Source of the DNA: Patescibacteria group bacterium
Lineage (GTDB): Bacteria; Patescibacteriota; Kazan-3B-28; UBA10110
Assembly (NCBI GenBank): GCA_003524745.1
Contig: DQGN01000019.1
Span: 1,567-8,857, forward strand
DNA: 7,291 bases
Direction: 5' to 3'
The first letter of the stretch is position 1. Every line of letters begins with the position of its first letter. Below are positions 1 through 6,150 of the stretch, piece after piece. The notes under the pieces are model-generated. The model worked only from the letters and a program-made list of their open reading frames with translations, had not been told where the DNA came from and ran no database searches. The position numbers and the translations under genes were made by a program.

Positions 1-444
1 TATCTAAAAGGGGTGACAGATCCTTATGCGAAACCGATTACATGGGAAGCTACCTTAAGCCAAGCTTATTTGCGGGAGATTTTCGGCAAAACCTTGGAAA
101 AAGTCGGCGCTTTTTCGGAAACGGTTACCGATTTGATCGTCGAATCCCGGTATCCGTCTGGTCGGTTGCAGACCTTGGCTATCGTGACGAGCACGGGTAA
201 GCGCACCTCGGTGAGTACCGCTACCTTCGAAGCATTAGTTGATACTGGTTATGTCAAAAGCACCAATTTCACTGTAGAGAAAAGTGGGGCAGCCAATGCA
301 CCCACCTTTGTTTTACGCGGAGTAGGCTGGGGTCATGGTGTGGGGATGCCGCAATGGAGCGCTTATAATATGGCGCAAGCGGGGCAAACTTTTGAGCAAA
401 TTCTGAAATATTTCTATACTGGGGTAACGATTGCCAACAGTTAA
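1..444 (+). CDS. SpoIID/LytB-domain protein, C-terminal part (5' end outside window)
   Basis: The reading frame is open from base 1, reading Y-L-K-G-V-T-D-P, to the TAA at 442-444. The gene therefore begins upstream, and the GTG at 13 is only an internal valine. The 147 visible residues match the end of the SpoIID/LytB domain. The diagnostic motif GWGHGVGMPQW lies at visible residues about 109-119 and is followed by an Ala/Met helix and the closing ILKYFYTGVTI segment. In Bacillus, SpoIID is a lytic transglycosylase that cuts glycan strands lacking stem peptides. Relatives in non-sporulating bacteria are thought to remodel the cell wall outside the membrane. The catalytic glutamate region and any signal peptide would be upstream of the window, so activity cannot be judged. 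The 3' end overlaps comF by 14 bases, suggesting translational coupling. Confidence 0.92.
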   Translation, partial: YLKGVTDPYAKPITWEATLSQAYLREIFGKTLEKVGAFSETVTDLIVESRYPSGRLQTLAIVTSTGKRTSVSTATFEALVDTGYVKSTNFTVEKSGAANAPTFVLRGVGWGHGVGMPQWSAYNMAQAGQTFEQILKYFYTGVTIANS

Positions 445-1141
445 ACAGAATAATGTTCTGGCCAAGGTCATTTTGGATGCGGTATTCCCACCCCGCTGTT
501 TGAGTTGTAACAAGTTTGGTGCTTGGGTTTGCGGGGAATGTTGGCAGAAGATCGAATTAATTAAAACCCCGATTTGCTATCGGTGTTATCGCTTATCTAG
601 CGAGTTTAAACTTTGTCCGAGTTGTCATCGGCAACAAGCGCTGCACCGCGTCATCGTGTGCGCGCATTGGCAAGCTTCGCTCAAAAAGATCGTGTATGGA
701 TTTAAGTATCGCCGGGCTCGGGTGGTCACTAATTTGCTGGGTGGGCTATTAAGCGCAGCCATTCAATCAATTCCACTTGCGCATAATAATGTTGTTGTGG
801 TATCAGTACCATTGCACCGATATCGCTATTGGCAGAGGGGATTTAACCAAGCCGAAAACTTAGCTCGCGTGGTGGCCGAACAAAATCACTGGCCTATCCT
901 GACTACTTTAGTGCGCCACAAACCTACCCTCCCTCAATTCGGTTTAAATAAAATGACGCGCAAAGATAATTTAGCGGATGCCTTCTCGTTGAAGCCGGGT
1001 AGTCAAGCTTTACTCGCCGGCAAAACGGTCATTATAGTTGATGACATTATTACTACCGGGGTTACTCTTAACGAATGTGCCAAAACTTTACGCCAAGGCG
1101 GCGCCAAAGAAGTTTGGGGCTTAGTATTAGCGAGAGCTTAA
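431..1141 (+). CDS. comF: ComF family protein (phosphoribosyltransferase fold with zinc ribbon)
   Basis: The 236-residue length and domain order are typical of ComF/ComFC. The N-terminal segment VFPPRCLSC begins a cysteine-rich module with pairs at C23/C26, C34/C37, C49/C52 and C62/C65, expected to bind zinc. The ComF signature VPLHRYRYWQRGFNQAENLA follows at about 127-146, and the PRPP-binding loop VIIVDDIITTG at 200-210 carries the acidic pair D204-D205. In competent bacteria ComF family proteins act in the cytoplasm on incoming single-stranded DNA during transformation; the substrate of the PRTase fold is not settled. The start is TTG at 431. No ATG occurs before the core, and the conserved VFPPRC block allows few upstream residues. 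A GGGG at 421-424 is a weak ribosome site. The gene overlaps the SpoIID-like gene and ends 3 bases from the convergent gene. Confidence 0.93.
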   Translation: MPTVKQNNVLAKVILDAVFPPRCLSCNKFGAWVCGECWQKIELIKTPICYRCYRLSSEFKLCPSCHRQQALHRVIVCAHWQASLKKIVYGFKYRRARVVTNLLGGLLSAAIQSIPLAHNNVVVVSVPLHRYRYWQRGFNQAENLARVVAEQNHWPILTTLVRHKPTLPQFGLNKMTRKDNLADAFSLKPGSQALLAGKTVIIVDDIITTGVTLNECAKTLRQGGAKEVWGLVLARA

Positions 1142-1144
1142 TTT

Positions 1145-1810
1145 TTACCATTCGATCAAACAACCCAAGCCCTGGATATCGACCATGCATTTGCCGGTAC
1201 CAGCGTATTGTTCTCTGGCAGTTCGGAAATTAGTTCTGAATTCTTCCCACTGACTATAGCCCGTCAGCGCCTTGAGCGTAGCAATAACTTCATTATCTGT
1301 GGTTTGGTCGGTGGTAGTAGCGGAAGTAGTAGTGCCGCCTATGCTGGGAGGGGTAGGAGTAATCGGGGAGACGATGGTAGCAAAATCGGGAGTAACAGCG
1401 CCAATGCCCGGCAGGTTTACTTCCGGCATGCTATAAGCAAATATGGCAGGAGTTTGAGTAAGTTGACGCAAAAACTGAAGGGACAGCCAAATATCTTCTA
1501 AAGTTAATTCTGGCAAATTTTTGTCGGTGTCGACGCCGATGTTGGTGGGAGCACCCGTGATAGGTGGGGTGGTATTAGTATTAGTTGAGGGGAAGGGCTG
1601 GCTTGGGGTTGTTGTCGGACTACTTGGCGATGTTGATGTTGGGGTAGAAGAGGTGGGTATTTGCGGTATGGTTGTCCGGGTAGAAGTGCCAAACTGCGCC
1701 TCGGAAGCTGGGGTAGAAGCTTGATTATAAAGTATCCCCACGGTAATAATAGTGAGGCTAATCAACAACAGAGCAACTTGGCGAAAAGGATTTTGATTTT
1801 GAGTAGGCAT
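1145..1810 (-). CDS. Membrane-anchored Thr/Pro/Ser-rich protein of unknown function
   Basis: I do not recognise this family. The 221-residue product starts with a short polar stretch and one hydrophobic helix at about residues 10-27 (ALLLISLTIITVGILY), which fits an uncleaved signal anchor or signal peptide. Residues about 40-90 are a low-complexity Thr/Ser/Pro linker, with a second Thr-rich stretch at about 150-172, as in extracytoplasmic spacers. Two compact parts remain. One is about 98-125, LPELTLEDIWLSLQFLRQL. The other is the C-terminal 45 residues, with aromatic residues and two cysteines (C208, C217) that could form a disulphide. ATG is at 1808-1810 and TAA at 1145-1147. Support for a real gene comes from the near-consensus promoter 45 bases upstream and the sensible anchor-linker-domain plan. 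The opposite frames here are shadows. It is probably surface exposed; the role is unknown. Confidence 0.75.
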   Translation of the reverse strand: MPTQNQNPFRQVALLLISLTIITVGILYNQASTPASEAQFGTSTRTTIPQIPTSSTPTSTSPSSPTTTPSQPFPSTNTNTTPPITGAPTNIGVDTDKNLPELTLEDIWLSLQFLRQLTQTPAIFAYSMPEVNLPGIGAVTPDFATIVSPITPTPPSIGGTTTSATTTDQTTDNEVIATLKALTGYSQWEEFRTNFRTAREQYAGTGKCMVDIQGLGCLIEW

Positions 1811-1854
1811 TTTTGTTTTTGTTGGCTACCAAAGAGCTAAACAGATATTTATTT

Positions 1855-1883
1855 ATTATATCATAAAATCCCGTCCCCGTCAA
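1855..1883 (-). promoter_or_regulatory. Sigma-70-type promoter for the anchored Thr/Pro-rich protein gene
   Basis: Read on the minus strand, a TTGACG -35 box (1883-1878) is separated by exactly 17 bases from a perfect TATAAT -10 box (1860-1855). Transcription would start near 1848, giving a leader of about 38 bases before the ATG at 1810. The leader is A-rich and lacks a convincing Shine-Dalgarno sequence. This is the best promoter in the window. Confidence 0.8.
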
Positions 1884-1886
1884 GCT

Positions 1887-2031
1887 TTTTGGTTTTATTG
1901 GCTGGCCATTGGAGTTTGAGCGTTATTCATCCAGAAAACTCTCGCCATGAAGCCCGTTGTTTATAGGGTGAGAATAGAAAGAGAGTTTTCTGTAGATGAA
2001 TAGCGAAAACGACTGGCCAGAGATTTTGGTT
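1887..2031. repeat. Fold-back (inverted repeat) element flanked by an 8-bp direct repeat
   Basis: Two arms pair in three blocks: 1902-1908 with 2014-2020 (7 bp), 1921-1931 with 1995-2005 (11 bp, one T-G pair), and 1932-1943 with 1981-1992 (12 bp, perfect). The last two blocks are separated only by a 2-base bulge (1993-1994). The loop is 1944-1980. The exact 8-mer TTTTGGTT occurs at 1887-1894 and 2024-2031, just outside the arms. The layout resembles a miniature inverted-repeat element with target duplication, but a structured RNA is equally possible. No transposase gene is present, and the loop holds no gene I can recognise. Confidence 0.6.
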
Positions 2032-2051
2032 ACTTTTCTCGGAAAAGTAAC
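2029..2051 (-). repeat. 10-bp palindrome directly after trpS (copy 1)
   Basis: Arms GTTACTTTTC (2029-2038) and GAAAAGTAAC (2042-2051) are perfect complements around a 3-base loop. On the minus strand the loop reads CGA. The stem begins at the base after the trpS stop codon. No U-run follows, so it is not a textbook intrinsic terminator; it may protect the 3' end or be a dispersed repeat. A second copy lies at 5909-5931. Confidence 0.7.
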
Positions 2052-3035
2052 TTAAATAACCCCGAGGCCCATTTTTTGGTGAACATCTTGAATCTTTTTA
2101 GCAGCAACTGGGTCGGCACTCTCCGCGCCGTTTTTTAGGATGGCTTGGATCTTCTCATTAGTTTGGGCAGATAATTTGGTCTGAAAATCGAGCAAAAATT
2201 TAGCTACGGCTTCGGCCAAATCTTGCTTAAATTCGCCATAATTTTTACCGGCGTATTGTTGTTCTAATTGTGGGATAGGAATATCGGTAGTTAATGAATA
2301 AATAGTGAGTAGATTAGAAATAGCCGGCTTAGCTTTAGGGTCGAATTTTATTTCAGCACCAGAATCAGTCACAGCTTTTAAGATTTTTTTCTTAGCAACT
2401 TCAGGAGTATCAGTTAGAGCGATATAATTGGCTTCGCTGCTGGCAGATTTACTCATTTTTTTAGTGGGGTCGTCCAGGCCCATGATGCGAGCCCCGACTT
2501 TGGGTAGCAAAGGTTCGGGCACGGTAAAAGTTTCGCCAAACCGCCCATTAAAACGGATAGCAATGTCCCGCGCTAACTCGACATGTTGTTTTTGATCTTC
2601 ACCAACCGGGACCAGGGCGGTGTCATAAAGCAGAATATCGGCAGCCATCAGTACGGGATAATCAAATAGCCCGACCGAAACATTGTCTTGGTTGCTCTTC
2701 TTTTCTTTATATTGGGTCATACGACTTAACTCACCCATGTACGCCATAGTGTTTAATAACCATGCCCCTTCGCTATGAGCGGGGACAGAAGATTGTACAA
2801 ACATGGTGACTTTTTCGGGGTCTAATCCGGCAGCCAGATAAGTGGCAGCGATTTGGTAAATTTGCTCATGTAATTTTCGGGGGTCTTGGGGGACAGTAAT
2901 GGCGTGCAAATCAACGATGCAAAAATAACAATTATAATCTTCTTGGAGCGTGATCCATTGTTTGATAGCGCCAAAATAATTGCCTAAATGCAGAATGCCG
3001 GTCGGCTGAATACCGCTAAAAACTGTCTGTTTCAT
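2052..3035 (-). CDS. trpS: Tryptophan--tRNA ligase
   Basis: This class I aminoacyl-tRNA synthetase charges tRNA-Trp in the cytoplasm. From the ATG at 3033-3035 it is 327 residues, near the usual length of about 330. The product opens with MKQTVFSGIQPTG, the conserved N-terminus of bacterial TrpRS, so I prefer this start over the in-frame ATG at 3053 or TTG at 3065. The HIGH-equivalent PTGILHLGNY is at residues 11-20. It is followed by the segment ending MGELSRMTQYKEK, then AADILLY and VGEDQKQH of the core, and KKMSKSA (about 192-198) with the KMSKS catalytic loop. All landmarks are intact. No T-box, attenuator or TRAP-like leader is visible in the short upstream space, which is shared with the divergent gene at 3113. 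No good Shine-Dalgarno sequence precedes any of the three starts. Confidence 0.97.
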   Translation of the reverse strand: MKQTVFSGIQPTGILHLGNYFGAIKQWITLQEDYNCYFCIVDLHAITVPQDPRKLHEQIYQIAATYLAAGLDPEKVTMFVQSSVPAHSEGAWLLNTMAYMGELSRMTQYKEKKSNQDNVSVGLFDYPVLMAADILLYDTALVPVGEDQKQHVELARDIAIRFNGRFGETFTVPEPLLPKVGARIMGLDDPTKKMSKSASSEANYIALTDTPEVAKKKILKAVTDSGAEIKFDPKAKPAISNLLTIYSLTTDIPIPQLEQQYAGKNYGEFKQDLAEAVAKFLLDFQTKLSAQTNEKIQAILKNGAESADPVAAKKIQDVHQKMGLGVI

Positions 3036-3065
3036 ATAAACTAAACTTATCATAAATTTAGGCAA

Positions 3066-3112
3066 GCAAGGTAGGGAAGGTTTAAGGTATACTATAAGGT
3101 AACCTGATAATT
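3066..3112. promoter_or_regulatory. Divergent promoter region between trpS and the nucleotidyltransferase-like gene
   Basis: This AT-rich spacer has overlapping -10-like boxes on both strands: TATACT at 3088-3093 (+), and TATAGT at 3096-3091 (-). Neither has a good -35 box; the minus-strand one could use CTGACC 18 bases upstream. A promoter pair is expected here because both flanking genes point away from it, but the exact boxes are uncertain. Confidence 0.4.
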
Positions 3113-4024
3113 ATGGTCAGCCAAAGTCACAAAAAAGCAGTCCTAACGCCGATAACTTTCTTTAGTTGGTTCAAATTTCCATTAACTCTGCCGGAGTTGA
3201 GGAGGTATGTCTGGCGTCAAGATCTGACCGAAGCAGAAGTGGCGGCAGCCGTGCAGGTACTGCCGGGGGTCTGCCAAGCCGACGGGCTGGTCTGGGTGGG
3301 CGACTGGACCCCGCAACGCGATCTGCGCGAGCAATTAGCGCAAAAAATTTGGGATAAAGTTGAAAAATGGCGTTGGCTATTTTCTTATATCCCATTTGTC
3401 CGCCAAGTTTATGTTACCAACACAGCTGCTTATAATAATGTAAGCGAAAATAGCGATATCGATTTGTTGATCATCGGCCAGGCGAAGCGATTATGGACAA
3501 TGCGAGCTGTTCTGTTGGTAATTTTTAATTTATTGAACTTGCGGGTGCGAAGCATCGACCGATTTGCCAAATTTTCACCAGAGTTTTATTTAAGCGATAA
3601 AGTTTTAAATACCATGCCCATCACCATCGAGCGGGATTACTACTTGTCCTACTGGTTAGCGGACTTGGTGCCGATTTGGCCGGACGGAGAACACCGTCAA
3701 TTTCGCCAAGCTAATCAATGGTTTAGCCAAGATTTGCCACTAGCGTGGCATCGTCCCCACTTAAGAAAATATCGCTACCTCTTCCCTATCTGGTTACGTC
3801 GGTTAGCCGAAAAAATCTTGTCCGGCCGGTGGGGGGATAGATTAGAAGATTGGGTTTATACCAAACAACGGCGAATTATCGAGTTAAACTTGCGCCGGCT
3901 AAGCGTCCATCCCGAAGTTGTTGCCAACCGAGATATAATTAAATTGCATTTTAATGATCGCCGAGCACAGGTGCGCGATGCAATTGAGCAGGCTTTAAAT
4001 GGTTTGGCTGGAAAAAATATCTAA
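3113..4024 (+). CDS. Nucleotidyltransferase-fold protein with degenerate first motif
   Basis: Residues about 96-122 match the core of the polymerase-beta/minimal nucleotidyltransferase fold (NTP_transf_2): TNTAAYNNVSENSDIDLLII, with the metal-binding pair D115 and D117. The usual GS dipeptide at the start of this motif is replaced by N-T, and the glycine of the AxG step by asparagine, so catalysis is uncertain. D149 (RSIDRF) is a possible third acidic residue. Residues about 24-65 look like a small winged-helix region, and the C-terminal third is basic and Arg/Trp-rich. The product is 303 residues, mostly soluble, with a hydrophobic patch at about 132-142. Start is ATG at 3113; an AAGG 13 bases before it is a poor ribosome site. 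It overlaps the ligase-like gene by 26 bases, suggesting a shared transcript. The substrate is unknown; it could be a nucleotide-transfer enzyme or an inactive binding protein. Confidence 0.72.
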   Translation: MVSQSHKKAVLTPITFFSWFKFPLTLPELRRYVWRQDLTEAEVAAAVQVLPGVCQADGLVWVGDWTPQRDLREQLAQKIWDKVEKWRWLFSYIPFVRQVYVTNTAAYNNVSENSDIDLLIIGQAKRLWTMRAVLLVIFNLLNLRVRSIDRFAKFSPEFYLSDKVLNTMPITIERDYYLSYWLADLVPIWPDGEHRQFRQANQWFSQDLPLAWHRPHLRKYRYLFPIWLRRLAEKILSGRWGDRLEDWVYTKQRRIIELNLRRLSVHPEVVANRDIIKLHFNDRRAQVRDAIEQALNGLAGKNI

Positions 4025-5396
4025 ATATTTATTATGGCTGTCGATAATTGTTTTACCTTGGCAATTACGGCACACTTTTTTATTTACTTCCCATAATGGC
4101 GAGTTTTTTGAATATTCTTCACTAAGTTTCTATTTATCAGACATTGTTATCATTGGTTTATTAGTTTTCTGGTTGATAGAAATTATAAAAACGCAGCCAA
4201 AATTTATTGGGGGACCACGCTGGATTACCTACCCCTTGCTGGTTTGGTTGGGTTGGCTCTGGCTCACGCTCATTTCGGCTAATATGTCTACGGGGAACTG
4301 GGTCGTGACGCTGTTAGCGGTCGGGCATGTGACGCTGTTCTTCGGTTTTTATTTGTACCTCGTCAATCATGTCAAAGATATTAAGGAATTATTATGGCCA
4401 TTAGCTGCCGGAATATTTTTGCAGAGTATTTTGGCGATAGGACAGTACAAGCTGAATCGTTCGTTGGGATGGCGTTGGTTGGGTGAATCTGTACTGCGTC
4501 CCCTCGAGCTTGGCATTCCCGTAGTCTTGCAAGAAGGAAAGCGTCAATTGCGTGCGCATGGTACTTTGCCCCATGCCAATGTGTTGGGGGGTATTTTAAC
4601 CTACGCCATAGCTGTTTTGTTGCCTGGGTGGGCCTTTATAAAGACTTCTTGGCAACGATTAATTATTTGGGGGATTATAACTTTGGGTCTGGTAGCTCTG
4701 GTCTTGAGCTTTTCGCGCTCAGCTTGGTTGGCTGCGGGTTTAGTCGGAGCGGTCTTGATTTGTGGCGGCTTGTTGTCCAAAAAGTTTTTATCCAAGGTAA
4801 AGTGGCAACCGATCCCACTAACTACGATCATAATATTAGGTTTAGTGGCTTATCAATGGCCAGCAGTAATTTCTCGATTTGATTTAAGCCAGAATTCTAT
4901 TGAGCGAGAATCCATAGCTTCGCGCGTAGAACAGTGGCAACAATTCAAAAGTGTCTTTGCATGGGCGCCTGGGTGGGGACTAGGGCTGGGTCAGTATGCA
5001 GTAAAATTAGAACAAGACGATGTCAAAGCCTTTGGCTGGAATTATGATGCCAAAGAAACGGGTTGGAAATATTCTTTGAGCCATCAAGTGTGGGATTATC
5101 AGCCTGTTCACAATATTTATTTATTGGCTTTGGCAGAAACAGGGGTAGTGGGGGGATTAATCTGGCTATGGTTGTTAGTCGGCGTCTTAATTACCGGATG
5201 GCAAAGCGCTTGGCGCACCAAGAACTGGCTGGGCTGGGGAGTTTGGTTGGGGTATATAGCCCTATTGATCGTGGGGATGTTTGACCATTATCTTTGGACT
5301 TTACAACAAGGTAGACTTATATTATTTTTGAGTATAAGCATGATTGCCATTTATAGCATTAACCAGAACCTATATGATGGAAGAAGATCAAACTAA
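3999..5396 (+). CDS. O-antigen ligase / polymerase (Wzy_C/WaaL-like) membrane protein
   Basis: The 465-residue product is hydrophobic, with about ten to twelve predicted membrane helices (for example about 10-20, 47-63, 77-94, 102-122, 131-147, 193-213, 220-236, 241-258, 274-290, 375-400, 411-427 and 438-452). It shows the hallmarks of the O-antigen ligase superfamily: RAHGTLPHANVLGG (185-198), the SFSRSAW turn (237-243), and a large loop at about 290-372 containing ERESIASR, GWGLGLGQY and VHNIYLLALAETGVVGG with H371. A further FDHYLWTLQQG stretch is at 428-438. Family members use lipid-linked glycans at the outer face of the cytoplasmic membrane, either joining them to an acceptor or polymerising them. 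Acceptor and glycan cannot be told from sequence, and no glycosyltransferases are in the window. ATG is at 3999 inside the preceding gene; its 3' end overlaps the next gene. Confidence 0.9.
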   Translation: MVWLEKISKYLLWLSIIVLPWQLRHTFLFTSHNGEFFEYSSLSFYLSDIVIIGLLVFWLIEIIKTQPKFIGGPRWITYPLLVWLGWLWLTLISANMSTGNWVVTLLAVGHVTLFFGFYLYLVNHVKDIKELLWPLAAGIFLQSILAIGQYKLNRSLGWRWLGESVLRPLELGIPVVLQEGKRQLRAHGTLPHANVLGGILTYAIAVLLPGWAFIKTSWQRLIIWGIITLGLVALVLSFSRSAWLAAGLVGAVLICGGLLSKKFLSKVKWQPIPLTTIIILGLVAYQWPAVISRFDLSQNSIERESIASRVEQWQQFKSVFAWAPGWGLGLGQYAVKLEQDDVKAFGWNYDAKETGWKYSLSHQVWDYQPVHNIYLLALAETGVVGGLIWLWLLVGVLITGWQSAWRTKNWLGWGVWLGYIALLIVGMFDHYLWTLQQGRLILFLSISMIAIYSINQNLYDGRRSN

Positions 5397-5898
5397 TCCA
5401 ACTGATTCTATGCCAAATAATCCTATGCCGGAGAATAGTTCTCCCGAGCAAATAGATGATAAAGGCGCAGCCGAGCCTGCAGCCGACTTTGTGGCAGAAC
5501 CCATAACTGTAGCCGACCCTGTGGTCGCCTCGTCAGCTCCTAATGTTAGCTATAAGCTTGATACAGATGCCAAAATATTCGCTGCGATTAGCTATTTATC
5601 TATATTGTTTGTCATCCCATGGGTAGCCAAAAAAGATCATCCGTTTGTGGGGTTTCATGTTAAACAAGGTATGGCTTTGTTTATCGCCGAAGCGGTTATT
5701 TGGTTTGTGTTATTTCTCATCGAATCATTCTTAGAAAGCCTTTTCTCTTACCAAGCTACTGGTGTTACCCAGTTTCTCTATAAGATAGCTTGGTTGGTTT
5801 TTGCTGTCGCCAGCATTTACGGCATCTACCACGCCTTAAAAGGCAAAGAAAAACCCTTGCCTTATTTGGATATAGTGGCGAGAAATCTCAAGGTTTAA
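5374..5898 (+). CDS. DUF4870/Tic20-like small membrane protein
   Basis: From ATG at 5374 the product is 174 residues. The first about 60 are acidic and rich in Pro, Asn, Ala and Ser, probably disordered and cytoplasmic. Then comes a three-helix membrane module at about 67-85, 100-120 and 135-154. The segment DHPFVGFHVKQGMALF (about 88-103), with its H-x-K-Q-G motif between the first two helices, is typical of DUF4870/Tic20-like proteins. The end, GKEKPLPYLDIVARNL, also fits the family. Bacterial members are widespread and uncharacterised; the resemblance to the chloroplast import subunit Tic20 does not prove transport. An in-frame TTG at 5344 would add ten residues, but the paired ATGs at 5374 and 5377 are likelier starts. 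Neither has a clear Shine-Dalgarno site. It overlaps the ligase-like gene by 23 bases and is probably co-transcribed as the last gene of the cluster. Confidence 0.85.
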   Translation: MMEEDQTNPTDSMPNNPMPENSSPEQIDDKGAAEPAADFVAEPITVADPVVASSAPNVSYKLDTDAKIFAAISYLSILFVIPWVAKKDHPFVGFHVKQGMALFIAEAVIWFVLFLIESFLESLFSYQATGVTQFLYKIAWLVFAVASIYGIYHALKGKEKPLPYLDIVARNLKV

Positions 5899-5908
5899 GA
5901 TATTTTCC

Positions 5909-5931
5909 GTTACTTTCCCGAGGAAAGTAAC
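5909..5931 (+). repeat. 10-bp palindrome after the DUF4870-like gene (copy 2)
   Basis: Arms GTTACTTTCC (5909-5918) and GGAAAGTAAC (5922-5931) pair perfectly around the loop CGA, starting 10 bases after the stop codon. Read in the sense of its upstream gene it matches the copy after trpS except for one base pair, changed from T-A to C-G on both arms. No U-run follows it. Confidence 0.72.
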
Positions 5932-5941
5932 CTCCCAAATT

Positions 5942-5962
5942 CCTCCCCTGCCAGAGGGGAGG
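5942..5962. repeat. Pyrimidine/purine hairpin in the convergent space
   Basis: CCTCCCCT (5942-5949) pairs with AGGGGAGG (5955-5962) around a 5-base loop. A related purine stretch, GGGTGGGGAGGG (5965-5976), follows. The very GC-rich stem stands out from the surrounding sequence. There is no U-tract, so a terminator role on the + strand is uncertain. Confidence 0.6.
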
Positions 5963-6002
5963 TTGGGTGGGGAGGGAGTTTAATATTTCGCTCCCCTCTC
6001 TT

Positions 6003-6025
6003 TTCTCCCCTCGGTGAGGGGAGAA
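6003..6025. repeat. Second pyrimidine/purine hairpin of the same type
   Basis: TTCTCCCCTC (6003-6012) pairs perfectly over 10 bp with GAGGGGAGAA (6016-6025) around a GGT loop. The upstream CTCCCCTC at 5991-5998 repeats the left arm, so alternative pairings are possible. The shared CTCCCC/GGGGAG core links it to the hairpin at 5942-5962, suggesting related or duplicated repeat units. It may also act as a bidirectional end signal between the convergent genes. Confidence 0.6.
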
Positions 6026-6150
6026 GTATAAATTAGTGGGGTCCTCCTGTCTGTTAGTAGATAGGCTCCAAGTGCTGGAATGTGGGACCAAAACCATCTC
6101 TCCTCCAATGGCATTTTTAGGAAACAAAAAAACGTCAACTTTACTGGCCA
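6026..6150. other. Unassigned intergenic stretch
   Basis: I find no gene here. A minus-strand reading frame crosses it but runs through the hairpin repeats and resembles no protein I know. A run of seven T on the minus strand (6126-6132) lacks a clear hairpin in front of it. The element GTGGGACC at 6083-6090 is discussed and rejected as a T-box. The stretch may belong to the repeat mosaic on either side. Confidence 0.4.

Noticed and set aside
1208..1724. Open frames on the + strand and a second minus frame inside the anchored-protein gene
   Set aside because: They are shadows of the Thr/Pro-rich low-complexity region. They lack promoters, ribosome sites and plausible domain structure.
1944..1980. 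Loop of the fold-back element as a hidden small gene or tRNA
   Set aside because: At 37 bases it is too short for a tRNA, shows no T-loop motif, and contains no useful open frame.
3036..3065. N-terminal extension of TrpRS from TTG 3065 or ATG 3053
   Set aside because: The conserved family N-terminus begins at the ATG at 3035 and no ribosome site favours the earlier codons; the extension is kept only as an alternative.
3166..3395. Arg/Ser- and Pro-rich open frames on both strands within the nucleotidyltransferase gene
   Set aside because: They coincide with a locally GC-rich part of the real gene and have biased, domain-free compositions.
6083..6090. GTGGGACC resembles the T-box core GTGGNACC
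   Set aside because: Only the eight-base core fits. The flanking AGG and CGCG of the consensus are missing, no specifier hairpin or terminator pair is evident, and no + strand gene follows to be regulated.
6110..6150. Possible intrinsic terminator for the nuclease gene at the minus-strand T-run (6126-6132)
   Set aside because: I could not find a stable GC-rich stem immediately before the T-run; the nearest hairpin (6151-6164) is weak and about 20 bases away.
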